Shown: piece after piece, positions 1 through 5,820 of the stretch
How positions within the stretch are numbered: position 1 is the first letter of the stretch
Layout: each line of letters opens with the position of its first letter
Assembly: GCA_002449535.1 (NCBI GenBank)
Contig: DJWZ01000006.1
Span: forward strand, 12,003-22,801
Direction of reading: 5' to 3'
From: Prevotellaceae bacterium UBA7017
GTDB taxonomy: Bacteria; Bacteroidota; Bacteroidia; Bacteroidales; Bacteroidaceae
Length of the DNA: 10,799 nt
Notes under the pieces: generated by a model
The model's database searches: none
Seen by the model: only the letters and a program-made list of their open reading frames with translations
Told to the model about the DNA's origin: nothing
Program-made: the position numbers and the translations under genes

Positions 1-51
1 GGTCACCTGCAAAACTCTGTGTTTTTTCTTTTAACAAAAACCACAAAAACC

Positions 52-67
52 CTCGGCTATCGCCGAG
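52..67 (-). terminator. Possible intrinsic terminator read on the minus strand
   Basis: CTCGGC (52-57) pairs with GCCGAG (62-67) around a four-base loop. Read leftward on the minus strand, the stem is followed by two G and then five T (45-49), which has the shape of a short Rho-independent terminator. It would end transcripts from the gene at 414-716, but it lies about 350 bp beyond that gene's stop. It may instead be just one stem of the foldback element around it. Confidence 0.3.
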
Positions 68-214
68 AAAAACAGTGAAAGCCGAGAGCAGAGATAAACT
101 TGTTTAAACTATGCCAAGGCGTATCCTGTTTTGCGTAAATACGAAAAGCCTCTGCTTGCGAAACTCAATTTTCAATAGCATAAGGTTTTTCTGCGAAGCA
201 GGGTTTTTCCGCGA

Positions 215-333
215 CAATAGTATAACCTGACGTAGGCAGGTGCAGCACTTCAAGGGATAAGGACTTATAAACTCGTTTATAAAGGACTTAGAACTTGAAG
301 TGCTGCGATAGTCTGTAAAGACTTATACTATTG
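215..333. repeat. Nested inverted repeats forming a three-armed structure
   Basis: An outer 11-bp perfect stem joins CAATAGTATAA (215-225) to TTATACTATTG (323-333). Inside are three arms: a short hairpin at 226-240 (CCTG/CAGG), a 13-bp perfect stem joining GCAGCACTTCAAG (242-254) to CTTGAAGTGCTGC (294-306), and a small hairpin at 310-323 (AGTC/GACT). The loop of the long arm holds an 8-bp palindromic pair (265-272 with 275-282), flanked by the direct repeat AAGGACTTA at 259-267 and 282-290. A related TAAAGACTTA occurs at 316-325. The cloverleaf-like layout is seen directly; whether it acts as RNA or as a DNA cruciform is not known. Confidence 0.6.
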
Positions 334-413
334 GAGTGGAGTTATTCTTGGTTTTTGTCTAAAAAATAATCTGCCTGATTGACACAGGTTTTTACTGGTG
401 ACCCTTTAAATCT

Positions 414-434
414 TCAATTTTCAATTTTCAATTT
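414..434. repeat. Heptanucleotide tandem repeat, three units of TCAATTT
   Basis: Three exact copies of TCAATTT (414-420, 421-427, 428-434; ATTGAAA in another phase of the opposite strand) cover the stop codon and last codons of the small minus-strand gene. The same unit appears in part at 165-176 and as a four-unit array at 5618-5645 inside the helix-hairpin-helix gene, so it is a dispersed repeat class. Confidence 0.8.
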
Positions 435-716
435 AATTCTTCTCACCCACCGCAGGACTTCCTTACCCGCCTCGGTCCAATCACTGATAAACTCCTCGTC
501 AGTCTGAAAGTGCGCCTTGCATGCCATAATCTTAAAGAACTTTGCAACGTTGATGTCCCTCGGTTCATCAGGCTTCAGCCATCTGCCGTTGATGCCATGT
601 TTTTCGATGAATGTTGTCAGTCCTCTTTGTTTCTTCACCTGTGACAGCAGAAGTTGTACTGCCATCCTTGCCAATCCTGTTTCCAGAACAGGAATCTTCT
701 TTGAAATAAAACTCAT
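414..716 (-). CDS. Small hypothetical protein, 100 aa
   Basis: I do not recognise this protein. The chosen ATG (714-716) gives a protein beginning MSFISKKIPVLE; a longer frame from 779 would add 21 residues running through the palindrome at 747-763 and is less likely. The product is basic, has no signal peptide or membrane segment, and carries several tryptophans (W46, W80, W90 region) and charged helices towards the C terminus, so a small cytoplasmic protein is likely. Its last codons (ending KLKIEN) are encoded by a 7-bp repeat tract, so the C terminus has been shaped by, or extended into, spacer-type repeat DNA. There is no Shine-Dalgarno site, as usual in Bacteroidetes. A TAATTTTG match to the -7 box lies upstream at 777-784, without a clear -33 box. 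It stands between a foldback element and a divergent intergenic region, with no operon partner visible. Confidence 0.6.
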   Translation of the reverse strand: MSFISKKIPVLETGLARMAVQLLLSQVKKQRGLTTFIEKHGINGRWLKPDEPRDINVAKFFKIMACKAHFQTDEEFISDWTEAGKEVLRWVRRIKLKIEN

Positions 717-746
717 AGTTGTAATTTTGAAATGTGTTTTTAATCC

Positions 747-763
747 GTGGGGATTATCCCCAC
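747..763. promoter_or_regulatory. Perfect 17-bp palindrome, operator-like
   Basis: GTGGGGAT and ATCCCCAC flank a single central T at 755. The palindrome starts 31 bp upstream of the minus-strand ATG at 714-716 and sits downstream of a -7-like box (777-784). It could be a binding site for a dimeric repressor near the transcription start, or a 7-bp RNA hairpin with a UUA loop in the 5' leader. The regulator is not identifiable from the sequence. Confidence 0.5.
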
Positions 764-880
764 CTGAAAATCGTCCCAAAATTACTCCTATGGGCAGAAG
801 TCATGCTGACTACTATACAGTCAGCGTTGTTAAAAACTTTAACTCAAAATATGCGGTTTTAATATTCTTTCACGTGTATT

Positions 881-973
881 TTTGTTGCAATTGCATATCC
901 AAAAACAGCCCTAAAACATGCCTTAACGCTTTGATATTCTGCAAGATAACCCACAAAATCCAATTGCAACAAA
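881..973. repeat. 13-bp perfect inverted repeat with 67-bp spacing
   Basis: TTTGTTGCAATTG (881-893) is the exact reverse complement of CAATTGCAACAAA (961-973). The left arm also contains a 10-bp self-palindrome TGCAATTGCA (886-895). The right arm ends 23 bp before the -33 box of the LRR promoter, so paired binding sites with DNA looping, or a long stem in a transcript started upstream, are both possible. Confidence 0.55.
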
Positions 974-996
974 TTTTCAGCAAAATATAGAAAGTT

Positions 997-1028
997 CTTG
1001 CACATTCAGTAAAAAAAGAGTACCTTTG
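997..1028 (+). promoter_or_regulatory. Bacteroidetes-type promoter of the LRR gene
   Basis: CTTG at 997-1000 (consensus TTTG) and TACCTTTG at 1021-1028 (exact TAnnTTTG) are separated by 20 bp, the usual spacing for the primary sigma factor of Bacteroidetes. The predicted transcription start falls only a few bases before the ATG at 1039, so the mRNA would have almost no leader. Confidence 0.65.
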
Positions 1029-1038
1029 CAAGAGAAAT

Positions 1039-3354
1039 ATGAAACAAATAGCATTATTAACAGTATTGATGGTGATGGTTTGCCAGACAACGATGGCAAG
1101 ACAGGCAACGAAGGGCGACGTTGTGGGAACCACCTGGAAAATGATTGTGACGGGACATATCACTATGGCAGGCGAGGACATAGTGGAGTTTACCGACTCG
1201 ACATTTTCACACAGATTCTATTTGAAGAAAATGGGAACGAAGGTGGAATTCGTACGCCAGAAGTATGAGATTATTGACGGCGAGATGGTGCTCGGAAACG
1301 GAGGGAGATACGTTTTGCATATTGACGACAATGACGGACATCTGACGATGATCCAAGAAGACTGCCTTGCATTTGACTATAGGAAGATGAGCAAGGGTGA
1401 AGTCGGGGATTTAGAGGCAAGCGTGGCTGACGATATGACGAGTATCGCGAATATGTCGTTGAATATTCTGAACGGAGAAACCAGGACGCTCAATTTTATT
1501 CTTGACAATGCAGGAGGTCTCAGCTACGGAATAAGGAAACAGCCGAGACATACATTACATGATGCAGACAAGATTAGAATATGTGGTCCGCTGAACGGAG
1601 CCGACATCAGTGCAATCCGCGAACTCGTGGCAGACTCTGCCGCACTTCCCAACCTCAAGACGCTTGACTTGTCAAGGACATGGATAATCTCCGATTCCGT
1701 GACATTCCGAGGATATGTCAACAATATGTCACACGCATTCTTTGCAGGTCTGAAGGGTAGGCGCAGAATGGTTGACCTACCAGAAGAGTTCGCAAAGGAG
1801 TGGGGCATCAGCAGAAAAGCAGAACTATTGCAGGATGCATACGGATATGCCATCGAGGTGATACCCGACAGTTTTTACATCAGTTTCACCGCCACTATTG
1901 CCGACTGCGTGATGAAATATATGTTTGCTGGAATGCCATACGTAGAACACCTCATACTGCCGGAGTCCATACGTGAGATTCACTATGGTGCCATGAGCCA
2001 TTGCCCACAGCTGAAGGAAATAACAATTCCGAAGAGCGTAAGAATATTCGAATCCGGGGTATTCAATGGCGACAAGCGGCTCGGATTAGTAAGAGTTTCT
2101 GACAAATATGACTTGCTCAAAACCAAACAGTTCGACCTCAATGACAGGGAGCGGACAGCCTTTTTGAATGCCAATGCCGACGTAAAGTTTGAGACATATT
2201 CAGAGAAATCGCCTATAATGATAGACGACGAGTTGGCAAAATACAAGGAATACTTCGACAGCATGACAAAGCTGCGCAAAGAGAAACGAGCACTTAAACA
2301 GATAGCAGCCAAGGAAAGCAATTCCGACAGCATAAAAGCGATAAAGGAACGTACACAGCAAACAACGACGAAGATGTGGGAAACCCTTTCCCATGCTATT
2401 CGTGACAATAAGGACAATATGATTGCTGCTCGTCTGCTCGGATACTTCTGTACAGACCTCCATCCTCACTCCATTGAGGCACTTCTGATAATCATGAACG
2501 ACGAAAATGCTTTCTCGCAGTATGCAAGACCGGCATGGCAATATCTGAAGGACATGACATCTGTGAGCGATGTTGACTGGAACCAGTTTTCCGACACAAC
2601 GCGTATGGAGAAAATACATGTGGCAAAAGCCGGTACGCTTCGTTTTCAGAAAACGGAGGAGGAATGGGTGAGAATGCACAGAATATACGTCAGCGGGGTG
2701 ATTGACAGTACTGACATATCATGGTTGAGGGTGATGGCTGGAAGTGAACAGAAAAGAGACAAAAGCAAACGGTGGGGAGCACTTCAGGCGATAGATCTCT
2801 CGGCAGCACGACTCGATTATCTGCCAGACAATGCGTTTGCCCAGTGTCTATACCTGAAATATATCCGATTGCCCGAGAATATGCACACCATAGGAAAGAA
2901 TGCCTTCGGACGAAGTTCCCTGCAAACAGTAGTAATGCCTGAAAGCCTGCATCGGATACGTGGAAATGCCTTTTCCGGTTGTCGCAATATAATTCGCATT
3001 GAAATTCCAGACAGCGTTATTACCATTGCTAGCAATGCCTTTACTGGATGTCGCAATCTGCAGGATGTAAAACTTTCCGAACGTCTTGACACCCTTGGCA
3101 TGACGGTCTTTGAGTACTGCCCCAATCTGAAGCGTATTCACCTTCCGGCATCATTACGCTCTATAGGCCTAAACTACTTCATCAACAGTCCAGAGATAGA
3201 AGTGACCATCGATCCGGCAAATGAAAACTTCACCGTAGTGGAAGGGCAAATAGTAGGACTGACCCCACGTGCACAAGAGAATCTTAGACAATACAAGCGT
3301 AAAGACAGAAACAAGACAAACAGGAAGCCTGCGGAAACGATAAGAAAATTATAG
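1039..3354 (+). CDS. Secreted BspA-type leucine-rich-repeat protein, 771 aa
   Basis: A large exported protein. Residues 1-20 form a signal peptide (one lysine, a hydrophobic core LLTVLMVMV, then TMA) with no lipobox. Residues 28-115 look like a beta-rich N-terminal domain of unknown type. LRR_5/BspA-like repeats occur in two blocks, about 190-350 and 585-720, showing the recurring pattern A-F-x-x-C-x-x-L-x-x-I-x-[IL]-P-x-S at about 23-residue spacing (for example around 600-710). Between the blocks is a charged, helical stretch (about 397-500) that is not LRR. The C terminus is short and very basic, and I see no type IX sorting domain. BspA-family proteins usually sit on the cell surface and bind host or bacterial ligands; the ligand here is unknown. 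Arginine codons are largely AGA/AGG, unlike the gene at the right end of the window. It is followed after 4 bp by a 28-codon ORF and then a membrane regulator, probably in one transcript. Confidence 0.85.
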   Translation: MKQIALLTVLMVMVCQTTMARQATKGDVVGTTWKMIVTGHITMAGEDIVEFTDSTFSHRFYLKKMGTKVEFVRQKYEIIDGEMVLGNGGRYVLHIDDNDGHLTMIQEDCLAFDYRKMSKGEVGDLEASVADDMTSIANMSLNILNGETRTLNFILDNAGGLSYGIRKQPRHTLHDADKIRICGPLNGADISAIRELVADSAALPNLKTLDLSRTWIISDSVTFRGYVNNMSHAFFAGLKGRRRMVDLPEEFAKEWGISRKAELLQDAYGYAIEVIPDSFYISFTATIADCVMKYMFAGMPYVEHLILPESIREIHYGAMSHCPQLKEITIPKSVRIFESGVFNGDKRLGLVRVSDKYDLLKTKQFDLNDRERTAFLNANADVKFETYSEKSPIMIDDELAKYKEYFDSMTKLRKEKRALKQIAAKESNSDSIKAIKERTQQTTTKMWETLSHAIRDNKDNMIAARLLGYFCTDLHPHSIEALLIIMNDENAFSQYARPAWQYLKDMTSVSDVDWNQFSDTTRMEKIHVAKAGTLRFQKTEEEWVRMHRIYVSGVIDSTDISWLRVMAGSEQKRDKSKRWGALQAIDLSAARLDYLPDNAFAQCLYLKYIRLPENMHTIGKNAFGRSSLQTVVMPESLHRIRGNAFSGCRNIIRIEIPDSVITIASNAFTGCRNLQDVKLSERLDTLGMTVFEYCPNLKRIHLPASLRSIGLNYFINSPEIEVTIDPANENFTVVEGQIVGLTPRAQENLRQYKRKDRNKTNRKPAETIRKL

Positions 3355-3358
3355 ACTG

Positions 3359-3445
3359 ATGAAAAAGATTTTTAATTATTCACTGGTTATATTTTTTGTT
3401 ACATTAGCAGTTGCATGCAATGCACAAGGGATTTCTATACATTAA
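3359..3445 (+). CDS. 28-aa ORF consisting almost only of a signal peptide
   Basis: The ATG begins 4 bp after the LRR stop codon. The product has two lysines (K2, K3), a hydrophobic core (SLVIFFVTLAV) and the stretch LAVACNAQ, which resembles a lipoprotein or Sec cleavage region with Cys20, then ends after ISIH. If it were cleaved before Cys20, a nine-residue (lipo)peptide would remain. The -3 residue is Ala rather than the usual Leu/Val/Ile, so the lipobox is imperfect. Possible readings are the decayed 5' end of a lost lipoprotein gene, a leader ORF coupling the LRR gene to the next one, or a real exported peptide. It is in a different frame from the downstream gene, and a frameshift joining them would break the hydrophobic segment, so a simple sequencing frameshift is unlikely. 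Confidence 0.4.
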   Translation: MKKIFNYSLVIFFVTLAVACNAQGISIH

Positions 3446-4830
3446 ATCTACGAACAAAGATAGTGAGAACCAATATTGTTAACATAATGCTACTATTGAC
3501 GTGCATGATATCAGGGTCATGCACGTCAAAGCATGGGAGCAAGACAGACTTTAAGCCATTCACGGATACTTGCGAAAGCTGCTACAACATGTTGTCTCAC
3601 CCGAAAACTCCTATATCTCACAAGAAGGAGAGTCGGGATTCTATTATGGTCGAGATAAGGTATATAGATTCCGTGAGGACAGCCATAAAACGGCAGTGGG
3701 TAGAAACTGCTCAAACGGCTCTGGAACTGGCGAAGAAAGAGGAAAACCTGTCGCAGATGTTCCTGTTTGAGGAATATCTGTATATCGCCAACAGGTATCG
3801 CACTTTTGCTGACAGACTAATGTGTGACAGCATAAGGTTACACTATGCTGAGGAGATGATGCAGACGGCGATGCAGATAGAGGATGCCGACACCATAGGC
3901 ATCGCCATAACACACTATATGGATGCCATGAAGCATCTTGGCAGAAAGATTAACATGGAGGCAACATTGAAAAAAGTCAGAAGTCTGGAAAGCTTTGTCC
4001 ACAACCCCGACAAATATGCCAAGATACTATGCGTCACAGCCAGGAAATACGCAGCCGTGGGTGATAACGACAATGCCAAGAAATACCTGTCCAAGGCATT
4101 GCTCATAAGTATGGCAGGCAGGGCTGAAACTGCCGAGGTGACAGGAAGAAGGGCTGCCCAGCAAATGTTAGACAGAGGGGACATAAAGGAGGCTGTGCAG
4201 ACATACTATAGCATCCTGCTGATGAGGGATTCCGCTATAAAGGAAAAGGACGAGGCAATGGCGATGCAGAAGGAGGCAGACGAGGTGTTTTTGCACAATA
4301 TCGGGTTGTGGACATTATTGTTCCTAATCATTGTATGTGGCATTACTGCTTTTTATTATTTCCAGAAAAGAAGAAAGGCAGAATCGCTCTCCTTCAAAAG
4401 TGAGATAACGGCATTGCAGGAAACGATAGCCAGACATGAGGAAACCTTGCAGAAGTTAGAGAAGTCCGAAGTCAAGAACAAGGAAGAGATTTCTGCACAG
4501 AAGAAGACAATAGAGAAACTCAAGAATATGATTGTCGAAAGACTTGGCATCGGAAAAAACATATATGAAGAACTGAGCAAGGGCAACTGCCTGCCAAACG
4601 ACATAAAGGGAGCAGAGTCCTATCTCATAGACTACTATGTAATATTCGTTCCTGAGAAATACAAGAAATGGAATCAGGAATACGAGGGACTTACGCCCCG
4701 AATGTACACATATTTGATACTCATGGACATGAACTACTCCGACGAGGATATACTGAGAATTCTGAGTATAAGTCCTTCAAGCCTGAGGTCATTACGCTCA
4801 CGCTTAATGGCGAAGAAAATAGAACATTGA
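3415..4830 (+). CDS. Membrane regulator: periplasmic TPR-like region, one TM helix, coiled coil, cytoplasmic HTH
   Basis: The order in the 471-aa frame is: a hydrophobic export signal at about 24-36 (MLLLTCMISGSC, with possible lipobox cysteines), a helical TPR-like region at about 80-290, a TM helix at about 297-316, a basic KRRK motif just after it, a charged coiled coil at about 321-375, and a C-terminal helix-turn-helix at about 425-471. The last begins YEGLTPRMYTYLILM and contains ILSISPSSLRSLRSRL, which resembles the LuxR/GerE-like HTH of Bacteroidetes TPR regulators. This suggests an inner-membrane one-component regulator sensing periplasmic signals. The start is uncertain: ATG 3415 gives a basic n-region (R13, K15, R18) but overlaps the 28-aa ORF, while GTG 3463 or ATG 3487 would avoid that. 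Arg codons are 19 of 25 AGA/AGG. A 13-bp inverted repeat lies in the signal-peptide codons. It is convergent with the next gene, 60 bp away. Confidence 0.75.
   Translation: MQCTRDFYTLNLRTKIVRTNIVNIMLLLTCMISGSCTSKHGSKTDFKPFTDTCESCYNMLSHPKTPISHKKESRDSIMVEIRYIDSVRTAIKRQWVETAQTALELAKKEENLSQMFLFEEYLYIANRYRTFADRLMCDSIRLHYAEEMMQTAMQIEDADTIGIAITHYMDAMKHLGRKINMEATLKKVRSLESFVHNPDKYAKILCVTARKYAAVGDNDNAKKYLSKALLISMAGRAETAEVTGRRAAQQMLDRGDIKEAVQTYYSILLMRDSAIKEKDEAMAMQKEADEVFLHNIGLWTLLFLIIVCGITAFYYFQKRRKAESLSFKSEITALQETIARHEETLQKLEKSEVKNKEEISAQKKTIEKLKNMIVERLGIGKNIYEELSKGNCLPNDIKGAESYLIDYYVIFVPEKYKKWNQEYEGLTPRMYTYLILMDMNYSDEDILRILSISPSSLRSLRSRLMAKKIEH
3496..3529. repeat. 13-bp perfect inverted repeat in the signal-peptide codons of the membrane regulator
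   Basis: TTGACGTGCATGA (3496-3508) and TCATGCACGTCAA (3517-3529) are exact reverse complements separated by 8 bp. The repeat starts 6 bp after the internal ATG at 3487-3489. In mRNA it would form a stable hairpin close to the ribosome entry site; in DNA it could be an operator. Confidence 0.65.
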
Positions 4831-4890
4831 CAATGTTGCTATATCCGCAGTTCTTTTAGGAGTGACCATAGAGACGCTTTTTTACTCCCA

Positions 4891-5820
4891 TTACTTTACT
4901 TCTATCGTATCATAACGCAGGAATGGGGTGATTCTCTCTACTATCTTGGCATTAAAGGACGGCAAGGCAGCAAGGTCGGTGGCGCGTGTTATGGTGCCTG
5001 ACAGGCGGCGGAGATTTATTATGTCACGGGCTTGAGTGTAGTTGAGTAGCGGATGGGCGGAAAGTTGTTTCTGCGACCACAGGTTAATATAGATGACAGG
5101 AAAATCCTGCGATGCCGTCATATATTCCAGTGCCGTCTCGGGAAATTCGCGAATGGAGAGCAGTTCCTCTGGGGACGAGAACATCTGCCTGCGCTTGCGG
5201 AGTTCCACTATGCGCATGGCATAATAGCTGCCGATGCCAGGGATGCGCTTCAGCATGGTTGTGTCGGCTGTATTGATGTCAACGGTCTCGCCAAAACGGA
5301 GTTTATTAAGTGAAGAGTGAAGGGTGAAAAGTGAAGAATCCTTCGGGAGTGAAGAATAAGTATTCTGATTATTCCGATTACTCTTTTCACTTTTTACAAC
5401 ATCTGCCGCCATCACCTGTGGAGCAATAGTTATATATGGCTCTAACTGACGGTATTTCTCCAAAGTCAGTCCATAGACACGTGCAAAGTCTTCCTTTACA
5501 TGATAACGCCCACCACGGGAACGGTATTTCAGGACATTCCTGACCTGACGCCGCGAAAGCCCTAACGACAACAGCTGTGCCTCCGAGGCAGTGTTGGGGT
5601 CGAAGGGACGAAGATTTATTGAAAATTGAACATTGAGAATTGAATCTTTTGTCCCTTCAGACTTCTTGAATTCTTGGGCTCTTGAATTCTTCAAACTCCT
5701 TGTACCTCCATAGTTCTGTTCCGACAAGAGGGGGAACAGAACTATAGACACTACTATCACCAGTACCAGTACGACAACTGCATCGCGGTCGCTGCTACTG
5801 AAACGCCGCAGGAATTTCAT
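4891..5820 (-). CDS. Membrane-anchored helix-hairpin-helix (ComEA-like) protein, 309 aa
   Basis: The N terminus is basic (MKFLRRF) and is followed by a hydrophobic anchor at about 14-32, so the rest is probably periplasmic. Three helix-hairpin-helix units follow: about 73-130 (FDPNTASEAQLLSLGLS), about 180-237 (VDINTADTTMLKRIPGIG, the clearest ComEA-like HhH), and about 245-304 (INLWSQKQL onwards). HhH units bind DNA backbone without sequence preference; in ComEA they help pull in transforming DNA. Whether this protein does so here is not shown, since no other competence gene is in the window. The linkers (about 42-70 and 143-174) are encoded by simple-repeat DNA, giving odd stretches such as SLFTLHSSLNK. 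The start overlaps the end of the CYTH gene by 26 bp, pointing to translational coupling. Confidence 0.85.
   Translation of the reverse strand: MKFLRRFSSSDRDAVVVLVLVIVVSIVLFPLLSEQNYGGTRSLKNSRAQEFKKSEGTKDSILNVQFSINLRPFDPNTASEAQLLSLGLSRRQVRNVLKYRSRGGRYHVKEDFARVYGLTLEKYRQLEPYITIAPQVMAADVVKSEKSNRNNQNTYSSLPKDSSLFTLHSSLNKLRFGETVDINTADTTMLKRIPGIGSYYAMRIVELRKRRQMFSSPEELLSIREFPETALEYMTASQDFPVIYINLWSQKQLSAHPLLNYTQARDIINLRRLSGTITRATDLAALPSFNAKIVERITPFLRYDTIEVK
5309..5354. repeat. Heptanucleotide repeats (AGTGAAG) inside the HhH gene
   Basis: Units AGTGAAG (5309-5315), AGTGAAG (5316-5322), GGTGAAA (5323-5329) and AGTGAAG (5330-5336) are consecutive, with another AGTGAAG at 5348-5354. Similar units lie in the opposite orientation near 5380-5395. 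The tract encodes the linker between the first and second HhH units. Confidence 0.75.
5618..5645. repeat. Heptanucleotide repeat (ATTGAAA), four units, inside the HhH gene
   Basis: The four consecutive units are ATTGAAA, ATTGAAC, ATTGAGA and ATTGAAT. The unit is the same as at 414-434. It encodes residues around ILNVQFSIN in the linker before the first HhH unit. Confidence 0.8.
5665..5691. repeat. Direct repeat of CTTGAATTCTT inside the HhH gene
   Basis: Two exact copies (5665-5675 and 5681-5691), 16 bp apart start to start, encode the linker just after the membrane anchor (residues about 44-53). This is a third simple-repeat tract in the same gene. Confidence 0.65.

Larger units (their letters stand above)
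1..403. repeat. Non-coding foldback element with terminal inverted repeats (MITE-like or large structured RNA)
   Basis: No convincing gene lies in this stretch. Positions 1-22 match the reverse complement of 382-403 at 18 of 22 positions, including GGTCACC at 1-7 against GGTGACC at 397-403 and CTGTGT at 17-22. After a length difference the similarity resumes: ACAAAAACCA at 34-43 is complementary to 349-358. Nested inside are a GC-rich hairpin at 52-67, a second GCCGAG copy at 81-86, a GTTTAAAC palindrome at 102-109, CTGCTT (152-157) opposite AAGCAG, and the branched structure at 215-333. Such an arrangement suits a non-autonomous mobile repeat or a long structured RNA. The left end coincides with the window edge, so the repeat may extend further and target-site duplications cannot be judged. 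No transposase is present. Confidence 0.5.
717..1038. other. Divergent intergenic region, 322 bp
   Basis: This AT-rich stretch separates the minus-strand 100-aa gene from the plus-strand LRR gene. I see no convincing gene here. It holds a 17-bp palindrome (747-763), a hairpin of GCTGACT (805-811) with AGTCAGC (819-825), another of GTTAAA (829-834) with TTTAAC (838-843), a 13-bp inverted repeat (881-893 with 961-973) and the LRR promoter (997-1028). A further -7-like TATTTTTG lies at 877-884 but lacks a good -33 box. Confidence 0.7.

Noticed and set aside
215..333. Retron msr-msd RNA
   Set aside because: The outer stem and long hairpin recall one, but there is no reverse transcriptase gene in the window and I could not assign a branching guanosine with confidence.
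215..333. tRNA or tmRNA cloverleaf
   Set aside because: No T-loop GTTCRA motif, no CCA end and arm sizes do not fit.
374..393. Plus-strand terminator ending a putative RNA from the foldback element
   Set aside because: CCTG/CAGG followed by TTTTT is only a 4-bp stem, too weak to call.
754..762. DnaA box (TTATCCCCA against TTATCCACA)
   Set aside because: Only one near match, fully explained by the palindrome; no cluster of boxes or origin context.
517..990. Plus-strand open frame of 157 codons
   Set aside because: It runs antisense to the 100-aa gene and through palindromes and AT-rich spacer; its composition (Ser/Cys/Phe-rich) looks like a non-coding shadow.
870..1181. Minus-strand open frame of 103 codons
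   Set aside because: It overlaps the LRR promoter and signal-peptide region in antisense; no domain or start context supports it.
3455..3462. Minus-strand -7 box TATCTTTG pointing into the LRR gene
   Set aside because: No TTTG-like -33 element at the proper distance, so probably chance.
3359..3487. Frameshift joining the 28-aa ORF to the membrane regulator
   Set aside because: A slip at the T run near 3392-3397 would replace the hydrophobic core by polar residues, and the regulator already has its own export signal.
4859..4890. Terminator between the convergent regulator and HhH genes
   Set aside because: GGAGT and ACTCC can pair, but the T run lies inside the loop and the stem is only 5 bp.
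5309..5354. CRISPR-like array
   Set aside because: Units are 7 bp and contiguous without spacers.
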